This document shows positions 43,629 through 55,753 of a DNA stretch of 64,000 bases, in pieces (within the stretch, counting starts at the first letter, position 1; the number at the start of each line of letters is the position of its first letter). The translations under genes were made by a program, and so were the position numbers. Origin of the DNA: Zarea fungicola (Eukaryota; Ascomycota; Sordariomycetes; Hypocreales; Cordycipitaceae). Location: assembly GCA_900169235.1 (NCBI GenBank), contig FWCC01000304.1, positions 1 to 64,000 on the forward strand, in the 5' to 3' direction. The notes below the pieces were generated by a model. It saw nothing but the letters and a program-made list of their open reading frames with translations. It was not told the DNA's origin and did not search any database.

Positions 43629-44707
43629 AGCTATACTTGTTTCCTGCGCCGACGTCGTACGAAGCTGGAGCGTTGGCGCGCGCGAAACGTTTTGTAGAAA
43701 TGGGCGTTTTTGCGAAAGAAAAAAAAAGTGCAAACTGCTTTGCGTTTGTTAAAGAGTATAGATTGTTTTCTATAAAAAGGCCTTTCGCAAAAGAGAAATG
43801 AAATCCAATTGAAAAAAGAAAAACGGTGATGGAAAGGCGATGAGGAAGAGGTTTATTGGATGGTTCAGGTGTTGAGCGACGACTGGGGTGAGCTAGGATG
43901 CAAACGAGTTCGAAGAAAAATAGCAGAAAATCGCTTGATATCAGAAGCGGGCGAACGACTCGTAGCTTGAGCGATACAAATACATTTTAAGCGAGTCAAG
44001 GTGGCTGGAGCGCTGTGTTGAGCACGGTGAACTGGAAAGCGAGCAGAAAGTGAGAATCAACAAGCCAACTAAAAACGAGTGCAAACGGGCTTGGCACTCC
44101 TCCGGCCAGCTGCCAGCTGTCATATGTATCCCAAAACAAAAACAACAGCTGTTACCAGGGCAGTTGCTTGATCTGAACTGCTTCCGCGCTGACGGGCGTG
44201 CGTTTTCCGATCCTCCCATCTTTCTTGTAGCATCTTCAAGCCGTTAAAAACATAAATCCTCACTCACGGTACGTGATATAGCAATTAGAGGAAGAGCATC
44301 TGACTAAGAGATTTCAAATTATTGTCATAATTACATTGCAAGCTAGCATCCAATGTACAGAAAAAAAGACAAACTTTTACCAGGAGATGCCAATCGTGGC
44401 TCCTGGCGCGTAGGAGCTTGAAACGGCTGTCCTAGGGGCATAGAATCAGTAGGGGAGACTAGGGCGAGGCAAGTATAAAACCTGTGAGCTCGAGGTAATT
44501 GACGGAGTAAATCCAGAGGCGCGAAAAGAGCCTTTTGCGTCGTACAAGATGCCTTGAGCAAGCAGGCTGGACTGCCTGCCAGAAGCGTGTGGTCTACCGA
44601 GGCAAGGAAGGGAGGGAGGACCAGCCAATGCCGTTTCAGGTCTGGCTTGGCCTCGCTATCAGATTCCTATAGAGTAAAACAAATGTCGACAGTCTCATGA
44701 TTAGCAT
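43629..44707. other. Same-strand intergenic region
   Basis: 5' flank of the coiled-coil gene and 3' flank of the splicing-factor gene. No gene or strong repeat recognised. Confidence 0.5.
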
Positions 44708-46541
44708 TTAAATTGCCCTGGTGCGAGAGAACAAACTGCTGTAGACTGCGTCAACAACAGGCGACGCGTCAATCATGCGGCCACCAAAGTATCTGCCATT
44801 GAGACCCCGGATGGCGTTCTCACCGCCTTGGACTTTGTCGAACTTGAGATAGATGTCGCCCTTGGAGTTGGGGTCCACCGAAATGTGCACAACGCGACCA
44901 TATTTTTCCTCCGCCTCCTGGCGCACGTCTTCTTCGAGCTCCTTGACCCAGTCATCGCCGTCTTCCCTATCAATTGTGTTAGCTTCCAATATCATTTTCA
45001 AAGTGGCAGGGACAGCATACTCGTCGGGATCAAACATGTTGTGCAGCACGACACAGCGGCTCGCCGTGTTGACATTCATCGGTAGCGGTTTGGTCTCGGT
45101 TCTAGGCTTCAGCACTCGTCTCTCCTCACCGCCAGTGTTGGACTCGTCCGTCCTGGCAAGTTTTCGCATCAAAGCATCGCGACTATAATTATTAAAGTTT
45201 ACACCGGCGACGTCGGTATCGTCCAGGGCGCTGGCGCCGCCCGTCTTTTCGCTGTCTCGCGCGCCGGCGCGGTCAAAATTGCCATTCTGTCCACCACCAC
45301 GACCGCCTGAACCGGAAAAGGAGGATCCCTGCTGTTTGGAAGAATTCTGGCCCGAAAATCTCTGTAACATGTTGGCAGTACTCTCGGGGGTAAACTTATC
45401 GTTGCCGAGGCCAACTCGGATAGGACGGCCGGCCAAATCAAAGCCATTCATCTTCTCCAGAGCCTCACGAGCCTGGCCTGCGTCACGGAATCTGCATTGC
45501 GATTAGTCGTCAACCTGCATGTTTGCATTGAAAATTCCTTACTGGACAAAGCCATAGCCACGGCTGCGGTTCGTATCGTCTTTCTGTAGCTGAACAAATT
45601 CGAGCTCTCCAAAAGGTTCGAAAACGGCCTGTAAATCTTGCTCGGTGACATTAAAATGAATGTTTCCGACATACAGGCGATGGAATGGAACATGGTTGGG
45701 GTGCGCGGCACCAGGTTCGGTATTGCGGGCCTGTCGATTCTTTTCTGCTTCCGTTACTTGGACAATGACAGGAATACCTAGTAGTTTCTGTCCTGTAAGC
45801 TGAAGGGCGGTAGCAACCGAATCTTCGTCTTTAAACTCGACATATCCAACTCTGTGACATGTTAGCCAAAGTAGTCTCCAACAGTTGTGGCATTTATTCT
45901 TACCCCTTGGATCGTCCGCTGATTCGATCTTTGACAATCTGTGCTTCCGTGACAGGACCGACTTTTTCGAAGAACTCCTTCAACTCACGAGTTCGCAGCC
46001 GGGCTGCAAGTTGTTGCACAAAGACCGTGCGTCGATCTCTCTCATCTTCATTTAGTGCCGGTGTGCCATCTCTCTTATCGCCGCGTGCATCGTCATCGCG
46101 GCCGCGGCCATAATGGCGATCGCGGCGGTCTCTGTCACGATCGTCACGGCGGTGATGGCGGCGAGGCGAGCGAGAGCGCGAGCGCGAGCGGCCTCCGCGT
46201 CCACTGCGGTAGTAGTCACCGTCTCTGTTGCGTCTTGAGTTGCGGCGGTCGTCATCGCGGCTTCGACTGCGTCGGCGACTCCGGTGACTACCGGCGTCAC
46301 TGCGCGGTGTGCCTTCATCCGGGGTTCCTCGTCGACTTCTGTTCTGTGGGCTGGCATCGCGGCGGTCTCGGCGACGGCGATCATAATCTCGATCACGATC
46401 ACGGTCTCGATCGCGGTCAGAATCCTTTCGATCTGATCGCTCGTTTCTGGAAGTATCCTTAGCTGGTGCCTTGGCTTGGGTCTCCTCCTCTGCGCTCTTC
46501 GCAGTAGCGTCTAGCAATGCTTCCACATCTAAGCTGGCCAT
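44708..46541 (-). CDS. rsd1: RBM39/Rsd1-type SR-like splicing factor
   Basis: Four exons (46541-45904, 45851-45543, 45491-45021, 44966-44708) give 558 residues. An Arg/Ser/Asp-rich domain spans about 30-160, with RD, RS and [10 protein letters not shown] repeats. RRM1 starts [17 protein letters not shown] (about 171), RRM2 [17 protein letters not shown] (about 270; RNP1 SRGYGFVQF), and a C-terminal U2AF-homology RRM starts [12 protein letters not shown] and ends [11 protein letters not shown]. This order is that of human RBM39 and fission yeast Rsd1, which bridge U2AF and U2 snRNP at 3' splice sites. It acts in the nucleus. Introns are 51-54 nt. The Asp/Arg repeats are coded by simple-sequence DNA and may vary in length. 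Confidence 0.93.
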
Positions 46542-46997
46542 GGTTATGGCTTTAATAAGCGACTATTATTGGCGTTAGAACAACTACGATTCCCAGGTCG
46601 TGATTTCACAAGATTTGAAACTGGTTGCAAAATCGGGTTGGCGTTGCAGAGTTGACGGATGGTTGGGCGACAAATGCGGCGAAATTTACGTCGGTGGAGT
46701 CACGTGGACACGCGCTATGTGTCTCGTTGTGCCAATTGTGGCCCAGCCAGCAGGCAGCTACGCTAATAAATAATGAATAAGGTAGAGGTTGGGAATTCCG
46801 AAGTGATGCATATTAAATTAAAAGTATATTAAGTAGAGTACAGTTATTATATAAAAGTCATTTTCATCCTTGAGCGCTCTTTCAGTCGTGTTATAGGTCT
46901 TGGTTCTGCCCAGCAGCCATGCGTTTTGCTCCACTGCCATTTAGCCATTTAGCGAGCCATCTATGTCCTCGCACATTCGACTCCAAAAAGAATTGGC
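46542..46997. other. Same-strand intergenic region
   Basis: 5' flank of the splicing-factor gene and 3' flank of SCS7; AT-rich around 46770-46870. Nothing else seen. Confidence 0.5.
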
Positions 46998-48144
46998 TTA
47001 TTTGGACTTGATGGAGGTGGGAAGCTCGGTCCCGAAAATGGTATCCCAGAACTTGCTGGTGACGCCAAAGCCGAGTTCATAATCAAGGAAGTGGTGCTGA
47101 AGATGGTACTTCTTGAGCTGCTTGTACCAGAGTGGCAGGTTTTCGTGGTGCAGGAAATAGTGCGTCAAATCGTAGCAAATATAGCCAAAGATGCCACCGC
47201 AGTACACTGCCGTTGCAGTATACCAGCAGTATGAAAATACAAAGTGCGCCAGATACCAGAATGGAGTTGCAAGGGCGACAAATAGAGTTGGTGGCATAAC
47301 CAGGCGGTACTTGTCCATGGGGACGTAATGGTGAATGCCGTGGAGCAAGAAGTGCAGAGTGATGAAGACGCGATTGTCCGGCAGATAGCTAGATATAATG
47401 TTAGCATGCACCTCGGGGGGGTCGGACTAATACTCACCCATCAAGGTGAAAGAGGAAACGATGCAAGCCGTATTCTATTAGCGTCCATAAGAAGAGGCCA
47501 AAAAGAAAAAAGCCGGCAACATGCAGGTTAGGGATGCCCTGTGCAGCCTGGTAGAGTCCGTAGGCAACGCAGGGCACCCAAAGCGTCGGGACCATCCACC
47601 AGGGTGTCTTGGTGAGAGGCTCCAGGAAGTTTCCGAACAGAGGAGCAGAGTCGCCGCCTTTGTAGTGACGAGGGCGATGAACTTGGTCGAGATAGAACTC
47701 CTTTGTGAAGCCACCGTTCCAAACTTGCAGGATCAGAGGCTTGTTGAGATCAAGAAACTTGTGCTTCTTGTAATCCATGTTCGCGTCGGTCTCCTTGCTA
47801 AGATCCTCTTCACAGGACATGCCGGTTCGGGGGTGAACGTACTCTGCTTGTTTCTCGGTTTTGGCAGATCCGTTTGGGGTGTCTTTATCGTCGATAAACC
47901 CAACCAGAGATTCGTCAAGAATTTCGTAGGCAGCTTCGGAGTGTTCGTGAGAGGTAGGATCTTTCAAGATCTCGCCAATGTCCTTGCCACCATACTCAAT
48001 AATCAGGCTGCCGCCACCAGGATGATCGTCAACAAAATCCGTCACATCATAGACTTTTGCGCCGACGGTGACATAGCAGGACTTGGCCGAGCTATGCGAT
48101 TCGACTTCAGCGCGCGAAAAGGTAGGAAGCGTCCTGGACGGCAT
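46998..48144 (-). CDS. SCS7: Fatty acid 2-hydroxylase (ceramide very-long-chain) with cytochrome b5 domain
   Basis: Two exons (48144-47438, 47388-46998) give 365 residues; the 49-nt intron splits Gly236. The cytochrome b5 domain holds the haem ligand in HPGG (41-44) and a second His in SHEHSE (66 or 68). The membrane hydroxylase part has the di-iron histidine clusters HRFLFH (228-233), HFLLHGIHH, HYFLHH and HLQHHF, among hydrophobic segments (WMVPTLWVPCVAYGLY, VAGFFLFGLFLWTLI). It hydroxylates C2 of the very long acyl chain of ceramides in the ER. Length and order match yeast Scs7. No N-terminal extension precedes the b5 domain, so the start is firm. Confidence 0.96.
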
Positions 48145-48859
48145 CCTGCTTGAGGGTAGGAGACGTAAGTTTGTTGTCGGAAGGCTCGGTCGTCAGGGAG
48201 AAGGACGTTGCAGCAAGTCTGGCGATGCGCTTCCAGCTCACTGTTGCTGTAAACCAGGGAGGCGGTCAGAGAATGCGTCAGAGGCTTGTCATGCGAGAAG
48301 AAAGAGCTGATGCGCAGAATAAAAAAGGCGATTTTGTGCAGGATTTTTAGGATCGGGAGTCGGGTACCTCGAACTAAAAACACTCGAGATTGGATACCCG
48401 ACAGAGCAGGCCCCTTTAAAAGTGGCGGCGTTGCAGCGGATGCCGAAGCTTGCTAGTGGCGTTACTTTTTTTCCTTTTTAGTGGGAAAGGATGCGAGAGT
48501 CACGCCAATTGCGAACTGGCCCGCCACTTGAGTTTACTACGGCGGACTTGCACCGCGTTTTTTATTGGACTATCTGCTGAAGGGAGTGCCGTGGCAAAGG
48601 GAACCCTGCAATTCTGTCACCAGAGCAGACCACATAGCAGGCCATCCTCCGTCACGGGCACTTGAAGTCCCTCCGAGCATCCGAACAGATTCGCAAAAGA
48701 CAATGGGGCGCTGGATTTGGCGCGAAAAGAAATTAGCAATAACCATTTGTTTATTGGAAATGTGGAATAAATGCACTTCATTCCATCATTTGTGTCTACA
48801 GATGGCCATTGCTGCAGCTTGCCAAAAGTGTAACCTGCAGGTTCTTGGTGATCAAGGCC

Positions 48860-48890
48860 ATACAGTGGAAATATTGTTTCCACACTGTAT
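48860..48890. repeat. Inverted repeat, hairpin 1
   Basis: Left arm 48860-48871 (ATACAGTGGAAA) pairs with right arm 48877-48890 across a 5-nt loop, with a 2-nt bulge on the right. Confidence 0.75.
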
Positions 48891-48932
48891 AAATTACTGT
48901 GCCTAAAAGAGACAGGCGGTAAAAAAAGGACC

Positions 48933-48967
48933 TAACATGGCCAGGATGTGGTGGGTTGGCCATGTTA
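48933..48967. repeat. Inverted repeat, hairpin 2
   Basis: Arms TAACATGGCCA (48933-48943) and TGGCCATGTTA (48957-48967) are perfect 11-bp complements around a 13-nt loop, 42 bases after hairpin 1. Confidence 0.85.
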
Positions 48968-49778
48968 TTAGCTCAATGAAGCCCTCAACTTTCAAGAAGA
49001 AGTCTACAGTTGATAATAATTTCTTTATTGGTCTAAACGAATATATGGAGTAGCTGGCAATCAGAAGTCTCATTTTTGAGTCAATCCTGCAACATTTATG
49101 GCCTTCAACGCGGACAGGTCAAAAAATTAGCCGCACATTAATACGTGGGCCTCTGCTCTTGACAGTGAGGATAGCCAGCAGGTTTGTAGATGCTAATATA
49201 CTCACTATCAATACTTGCAGCAAGAGATACAAGAAGAATCAGTGTGTATTATTTTAACAACTAGGCACCTAGCTATGAGGACTATGCTATGAGCCTATTG
49301 AGTATGATCGTACGGTCACCAAAGTAACGGCCCGCCACATATGGTAGCTGTGAAATAGATAAGTATTGCCAAGGGATTTTCTTAGTACCGGTGATTTGCT
49401 AGAGTGGAAGGTGTGAGAGAAAATGCGGATTAAAACCTTGTACTTCATCCAACGGTTGTTCTATCACAGAAAGGAGCTGTCATTGAGCTGCGAACCGTGC
49501 GCCATCAGTGGCGTCAGCTGGGCCACAGTGCCACAGTGCCACACCGGCTACCTCACCAGCCGCAGCTGCGTTTTATCTACCTCTGCAACAAGCTTCTTCC
49601 AAACCCCACCTCATTGACCGACCTCAGCTGTGTAGCTTTCATTCTCGGGAGGCCGTCCAAGTTTCCGTCTTTAACCTCTGTGCGACGGCACTCTCTTGCA
49701 ATATTTCAAATTTAAACAATAAATTCGACCATCTTACCGTCGATTTGCACAACTCGGCTCCAACGTACAACCCCCGCC

Positions 49779-52354
49779 ATGCCGTCATTCGCCATTTCGC
49801 GGGGTACTTTTATCCTGCTTGTAGCAGCAGTCTGCCTCGCCTACTTCCCCGGCAAGGCCGCCGCATTTGGCGCTGGGAATATTCCTTCCATTGCGCAGGT
49901 GAGAGAATGCAGGTATATAATGTTGATGCCGGTTTATTGACAAAGAGATTCAGGTTGAAGGTCATAACTGGCGACATGGAGGTTTGTCTCTGTCCCGCTC
50001 TCTGACAGGACGATGTCTGAAACTGACCGATCCCAGATATCGAGGATATGCTTGCGAGTCTCGCATTCTTGCACAGCAAGAAATGGAGCTCAATGAACAT
50101 TAAACGCGTCTACTTTGGCAACTGGCTTCGCGACTACTCCCAGGCTGTCGATGTAGGAAGTCTCAAGGGTGTCAACGCCGCCACAATCCGTATTCTTGTA
50201 CGACTACTCCCTCAACTTACTACTTCTTGATCAAACTCTAACATGATGCTTTAGGTATGGGTTCTTTCTTTCATGTCCTTTGGATATGCCACGGAAGAGT
50301 TCGAAGTCACCGAGGAGCGTCTTGGCTGTTACCGAGCTGAAGAACACATCGATAATCCCCTTGGCTATGCAGACGGCATTGATGCCCGCACACTTGACCC
50401 GCGCCTTCGAGGCCCTGTTCGACCTGTTGAGACTGAGATTGATATGGAGACTGGCATGAAAAACTACATCAAAAACGAAAAGGGGGACTGGGCCACCAGC
50501 GCTGGCTACCTCCGATTCAGCATTGCCCGCTGCATCCACTTTGGTCGCATCTATACCAATGGCGACAAAGGAAAGGGCAAAGACGAGCACCTTTGCGAGG
50601 CTCTTCGATGCCTGGGTCAAGCCTTGCATTGTTTGGAGGACTACGGTGCACACAGCAACTACTGCGAGCTTGCTCTCCGCGAATTGGGCTACCATAACGT
50701 CTTTCCCCACTGTGGTAACCAGGCCGAGATCAATATCCGTGGCAAGAGAATATACCCCATTGTCACAGGAACCTTTGGTGCTGTCGACTTTCTTCATTCC
50801 GTCATTGGTGAAGCGAACGATCACTTCACTCAATCCGAGGTCGATGAGGTTGACGTTGCGCTAAAGAACGCAGAGGGCGCTAGGAGTGGAGGTGGTGGCT
50901 CATCAGATCGTGGCTTCCTTGGCGTTTCTGCGCCATCGGACTTTATTTCTTTGGTTGCGAAGCTCCCCGGCGATGGTGACAGCTTTGCCGCTCAGGCCAG
51001 AGATCTTAAAGCTATGTCCGAGGCTCAGGAGCAGCAGAATAGAGCTATGGAGGGCGGCATGGAACGAACTCGAGCCGAAGGAAATGTCAATGTTATTCCC
51101 GGCATGAGCCCCAACTTTGACCCTGTCAAAACCGCTGGTCAGATCTACCCTATCCTGCAGTTTAGAGACAAGATTGTCAAGGCCATCAGCAGGGGCATCG
51201 CCAAGATTCCCGGCTTGGAGAAGCTGTTGGAACACATCAGTGAGACTCTGACGGCTTTCATTTTGGGCCTCCTAGCCCCATTTATCCGTCCCATAATCAA
51301 CCAAGTGTCCAAGGTTCTCAAGGATGGTTCTTCTGGCATCATCTCTGCCAGTTCAAAGTCTCAGCTTGAGCCATGGGACAATCCTCGCTGCTCCGACCCT
51401 ACCCACTCTATGCTTTCCAAGGATCACTTTACCAACATACTCAACTCCTGTGCTGGTCGTGTTGCCGCCACTTGCTTGCAGTACGCTGTTCCGTAAGTTT
51501 AATCCCCGAGTCTGTACAGCAAATTCAATGTTGACCAATTCAGCCGCATTCTCTTTGCTTGGGACAATACCAACGTACCTGTCAACGAGGTTGTAGATGA
51601 CATTCTTCGCGCCCTGCACCATCCCGCTCTGCGAGACGAGAGCATTGAAATTCACCGCGACATGTTCAAGACTGTTCGAATGTGGGCTGATGCACACCCT
51701 CGCCGCCACGAGCTTGACCGCATCTTGTCTTCCGAGTCTGTCAAGATTGGCAAGAATCATGTTCTTGCCCAAGGTGCTGGCGGCAAGCGTGATATACACT
51801 CTTGTGGAGGCGGCTTAGACGAGTCACATGCTGGTCACGGCAAGGTCGCCGGCTCGCTCTGGTCCCAGATCAAAACCCGAGATCTCAACTCTATGGAGGG
51901 AGGCGATGGAAATGCCAGCGAAAATTACATGTCCCACTCGCCTGCGCCGCCCACCAGCCGCCCACCCCCATCAGACGGATACAACTACAGCCAACAAACA
52001 TCTGGACCATCTGGCGGATACGACCAGCCACCTCCTAATCCCGGCCAGTACTACTCTGGATACAGCCAAGGCCCGCCGCCACCCCAGCAAGGCGGCTACG
52101 GTGGCGGTCCTGGATACGGTGCCCCTCCTCCTGGTCCTCCTCCTGGTCAATGGGGCGGCCAACAAGCACCACCTGCTCCTCAAGGCTACGGTGGCCCTGG
52201 TTACGGAGGTGGTGGCTATGGCGGTCCCGGTGGTCCTGGCTATGGCGGTCCTCCTCCACCGCAGCAGTACCCGTCTTACGGACAGCAACCTCCTCCCGGT
52301 CAAGGCCCTCCCGGCTCATGGAACCAATACCCAGGCCAAGGCCCGCGCTACTAG
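49779..52354 (+). CDS. het-C: HET-C heterokaryon-incompatibility family protein
   Basis: Five exons (49779-49898, 49954-49981, 50037-50197, 50255-51492, 51544-52354) give 785 residues. Exon 2 is only 28 nt (VEGHNWRHG). A signal or anchor segment lies at about 10-29 (TFILLVAAVCLAYFPGKAAA). The Het-C domain follows (KRVYFGNWLRDYSQAVDV, CLGQALHCLEDYGAHSNYCELAL, FGAVDFLHSVIGEANDHF), and the last 130 residues are Pro/Gly/Tyr/Gln-rich (YGGPGYGGGGYGG). In Neurospora, het-c alleles govern vegetative incompatibility after hyphal fusion, and homologues occur across fungi and some bacteria. Presence of the gene does not show that it works in incompatibility here; that needs allelic variation. The Gly-rich tail matches the original description of HET-C as a glycine-rich protein. 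Confidence 0.95.
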
Positions 52355-52930
52355 ATGAGCGAGAGCCGATGACGTTTTCCTTTCTTTCTTGTCGGGGGTG
52401 TCACTGTGGTTTATTTAGGAGTACCGGGGGAGAATAGGTTATATAAAATAGGGAAAACACAATACAGGGTGGCGGTCATGGGTTTCGCAAGCAAGAAGTA
52501 CAAATGAGAACAGGATGGAAACTTTTGTTGTAGCGGTATTGAAATTGTGATTGAAACTTGGAAACTTCTCAGACTCGAACTCGTTGCTAATTAGGGAATT
52601 ACTAGTTATTGATGCGAATGAAACAGTCTATATCAGAATGCTATCTTTTTAAGTCTCTTTCCTGCCACGCGCACAAAGATGGCGGGTGTGAAGCGTAGAA
52701 TGGAAGGGTCCAGGGGCCTGTAGCAAAGCAAGGGAAACTGCTCAATACAGAAAATATTAATAAGAGGGTTAGTCTAGTCCAAGCGGTGTGTACATATGTA
52801 ATGGTTTCAAGACGGCAAAAGTACAAAGAGTTGTCCTCGTCCCCTCTTCACGCTAATCGATGCTGCTGGCGCTCATCTATTGTATACAGCCCGTTGTGAT
52901 TTTTACTTCCCTCTCATTCCATAGTCTCTT
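52355..52930. other. Convergent intergenic region
   Basis: 3' flanks of het-C and the PP2C gene. No feature recognised. Confidence 0.5.
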
Positions 52931-54865
52931 TCACCGCTTGTTGCGTCGAGGATCTCGTGCTTCTGCTCGTCTGGCATCGCGAACCTCCTTCGTCCCAATG
53001 GGACCGAGTCCGCCCTCCGATCGGCGCTCCCATCCACCCAGTCGGACCACTTGACATGTCGCATTATCGCCGTCATTCGAAACCTCGGTCGCATAGTCCA
53101 CAAGGTTGCGCGCGCCTTCCTCGGGCGTCTTGGCCTCCTTGATGACGTCGACGATTTCCTGGTCACTAATCGTGCCTGAGACACCGTCGCTCATAAGCAC
53201 GAGGAACGAGTACTGCGCCGGACCGAGCTCGACGCGCGTAATCTCCGGCTCCGCGGAGACACCGATGCGCTTGCTCCGTATATCGCCAAAGGCACGGCTG
53301 TTGGCGAGCCCCGCGATGCGCTCCTCGCCAAAACTGTCGCCTGAGACCATGGACCCCGCGGGGGCGTAGCGGCGCAGGCGGCGGCTCTCGGTCGGCGTGC
53401 TCGGGTGGTGGTCGGAGGTGAGTGGCTGCGGAAGCCCCGTGGCGGTGTCGCAGAGGAGTACTCGGCTGTCGCCGACGTGGGCGACGAGGAGCGTGGACTG
53501 GGCGGCCGGATGCCAGAACGGCGCCGGTGTGGGCGTCGAGATGAGCGCAATGGAGGCCGTGGAGCCGCCCTTGAAGCGAGTGGCGCCGCCGATGCCGTGG
53601 CCTGAGGGTGTAGTATGCGGCGCGCCGAGGATCTCATCGTTGTTGACGGGCGAATCAGACACGCGGAGGTCGTCTGGGTCGGCCTTGCGCGCCTGCGCGG
53701 ATACAAAGTCGAGGTCGGCGCGGAGAAAAGCATAGGTGAGGGCCGACTCAAAGGACACGACAGAATTGTGGGAGACATCATCGGACAGATCAAAATGGTC
53801 CGGATTGAAGCGGCGAAAGTAGCCGCCGATTGTGTCGGCGTACTCGGAGATCAGTTCCCGCTCGAGCCGGACGGCCTTGGGATAGTCTTGCAGCTTGGCA
53901 GGAACGGCGTCTTCGCTCTGTAGTGGCTTCCCATGCTTGGGTGTGCTGCGCATCGCGGCAGCAGTATCGTCGGACTCTTCGACTTTATCTTCGATTTGCT
54001 CTGGTTTCTTAAGAGATATGGATTTCAATGCCTCTTCCTTGGTTAGTATGCGATTCTCGCCCTCCCTACCAGGCTTCTGTTTACGCAGGCTGCTTTGCAG
54101 GCCAAAGGTGGTGGACGCCTGTTCAATGTATCCATGGAGTTCATCACGCAGAAATGCTGAACACTGTGTTCCGCCATGGCCGTCAAAAATGCCAAAGTAG
54201 AATACTTGGGGGTCGCCGGATTGGCTGTCAGCGGGTGTAGGTTCGCCCGGCTTTTGTCGGATGCTCATCGGAGCTCGTTTCGCAAAGGCCGGGATATCGA
54301 CTATGCCAGCCTGGTCGGCATCTTCGTTATACGGCCGGCTGCCTCTGGAGCTTGCAGAGCCAAAGTGGTGCTTTGCCCTCCGCAGCGGGATGCGCACCAC
54401 GGTCAGGTCGCGCGATGGCAGGTGTGGGAAGGCAGCGGCCGGGCCAGCACCAGGGCCGGGGGTGTGCGGTGTAGATGCATCACGTGGAAGCTTATGACCT
54501 CCTGCTATTCGTCTTGCGTCGGGGTGCATAGAAGATGAGGGTAGGTGGGTAACAAAGTAGGTATGGAAGCCTCGTCGTTTTGATTCGGGGTGTCGCGCTG
54601 CAGGGTCGCGCTGCCCGGCGACGGAGGAGCGACGGAGGTTATGAGAGGCTGAACTATGCTGCATTGTCGTAGACACCTGTCGTGATATTTCTCCGGCTGT
54701 TTCTGATGACGCTCCATTGGATGCCGAGGCCTCAGTTTGTAGCCCTGAGAAGGCTCGCACAGCGCGAGGCCGAGCAGCGAGAGCTGGTGCTAGGTTGGCA
54801 CATTCAGCGCAAAGATACGCGGCCCTGCCATGGAATCGAGATGCATTATGCGCCATTGAGGCCAT
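52931..54865 (-). CDS. PP2C-type Ser/Thr phosphatase, probably mitochondrial
   Basis: A single exon of 644 residues. PPM metal-site motifs are complete: SRGSRPYNEDA (about 173-183), FDGHGG (227-232), HVGDSR (463-468), SRAFGD (523-528), SDGVSG (559-564) and GDNATC (599-604). The first 100 or so residues are Arg/Ala/Ser-rich with few acids, as in a mitochondrial presequence. An insert of about 120 residues separates the second and third motifs. Layout resembles the fungal PTC6/PTC5 group, which acts in mitochondria on pyruvate dehydrogenase or in mitophagy; the exact orthologue is not settled. The C-terminus is basic (RDARRAEARDPRRNKR). It is divergent from the BTB-like gene. Confidence 0.93.
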   Translation of the reverse strand: MASMAHNASRFHGRAAYLCAECANLAPALAARPRAVRAFSGLQTEASASNGASSETAGEISRQVSTTMQHSSASHNLRRSSVAGQRDPAARHPESKRRGFHTYFVTHLPSSSMHPDARRIAGGHKLPRDASTPHTPGPGAGPAAAFPHLPSRDLTVVRIPLRRAKHHFGSASSRGSRPYNEDADQAGIVDIPAFAKRAPMSIRQKPGEPTPADSQSGDPQVFYFGIFDGHGGTQCSAFLRDELHGYIEQASTTFGLQSSLRKQKPGREGENRILTKEEALKSISLKKPEQIEDKVEESDDTAAAMRSTPKHGKPLQSEDAVPAKLQDYPKAVRLERELISEYADTIGGYFRRFNPDHFDLSDDVSHNSVVSFESALTYAFLRADLDFVSAQARKADPDDLRVSDSPVNNDEILGAPHTTPSGHGIGGATRFKGGSTASIALISTPTPAPFWHPAAQSTLLVAHVGDSRVLLCDTATGLPQPLTSDHHPSTPTESRRLRRYAPAGSMVSGDSFGEERIAGLANSRAFGDIRSKRIGVSAEPEITRVELGPAQYSFLVLMSDGVSGTISDQEIVDVIKEAKTPEEGARNLVDYATEVSNDGDNATCQVVRLGGWERRSEGGLGPIGTKEVRDARRAEARDPRRNKR

Positions 54866-55753
54866 GGCTTCTGTATATTATCGCCAGTGTCAATTCGCAA
54901 GTGCACTGGCCAGCATATCGAGTTGGATGCGTTGCGCAGTGCAGCAGCTGTCTTGTCTCGGAAGCTGTTAGTTGTTGAGCTGTCCAAGCGGGGCGACGCT
55001 CAATTGTTGGTACTCACAACTTGGAGACGACCAATGCCGGAAAGGGAAGAAATCGGGATCTTGAGATGTTGCAGCAGGGTGCAAGGAATCACAAACGGCC
55101 ACAGCTGGCCCTCAAGACCGCAACGTGAGGGGGTTGTGGAGCTTTAAACAGAAGCCAAGTGGAAGAAGTGGAAGCCCGTCCAACATTGAAATGGAGACAA
55201 AGATTAGATCTGTTGAGTTAGTGGCCGACAGACCCATGGGTGCTGTGGCCCCACTGGCGCAACTGTGGTAAGCCTGCGCCCGGCTAGCCTCGGACGCTGT
55301 AGCAGCGAGTTGGCAGCGGATTGCAGGCGTATTTCCACTGAAACGCCTGTCCCACAGCACGCTGTGCCCATCCTCCCTCCAGTGGCTTGCCAACTGGTTC
55401 TCCTTGCTGCCTACTTGACATGGAGGCACTAACCTACGGTCCTACAGGCACTTGGGGCGGCTAGCCTTGCCGCTATGGGCACCCAGTGGTTTGCTGACAA
55501 GCCCCTGTAAGCCCAACCAGCGGCCGTCACCTCAAATGCGTGCTGCTGACCCTCTTCTCCCGGTTGGGCGACGGCTGCCTACCAAACTAGGGCAGCAGGA
55601 CGCGACATGTCGCCACTCCTGCAAACCCAACTTGCAAACCTGCCGCTTTTACATCGCGCGGGAAATCGACGACAAGTTGCTGATGCCCCCAAAAACCGCC
55701 ACATATCCCTAACACGCATGTACTTCTCATGTTCGAATGCCCTAAAGTAAAGG
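54866..55753. other. Divergent intergenic region, PP2C and BTB-like genes
   Basis: About 890 bases holding both promoters. Short frames only. No repeat or RNA gene recognised. Confidence 0.5.

Larger units (their letters stand above)
48145..49778. other. Divergent intergenic region, SCS7 and het-C
   Basis: About 1.6 kb with both promoters. Two hairpin-forming inverted repeats sit close together at 48860-48967. A pyrimidine-rich leader precedes het-C. No gene found. Confidence 0.5.
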
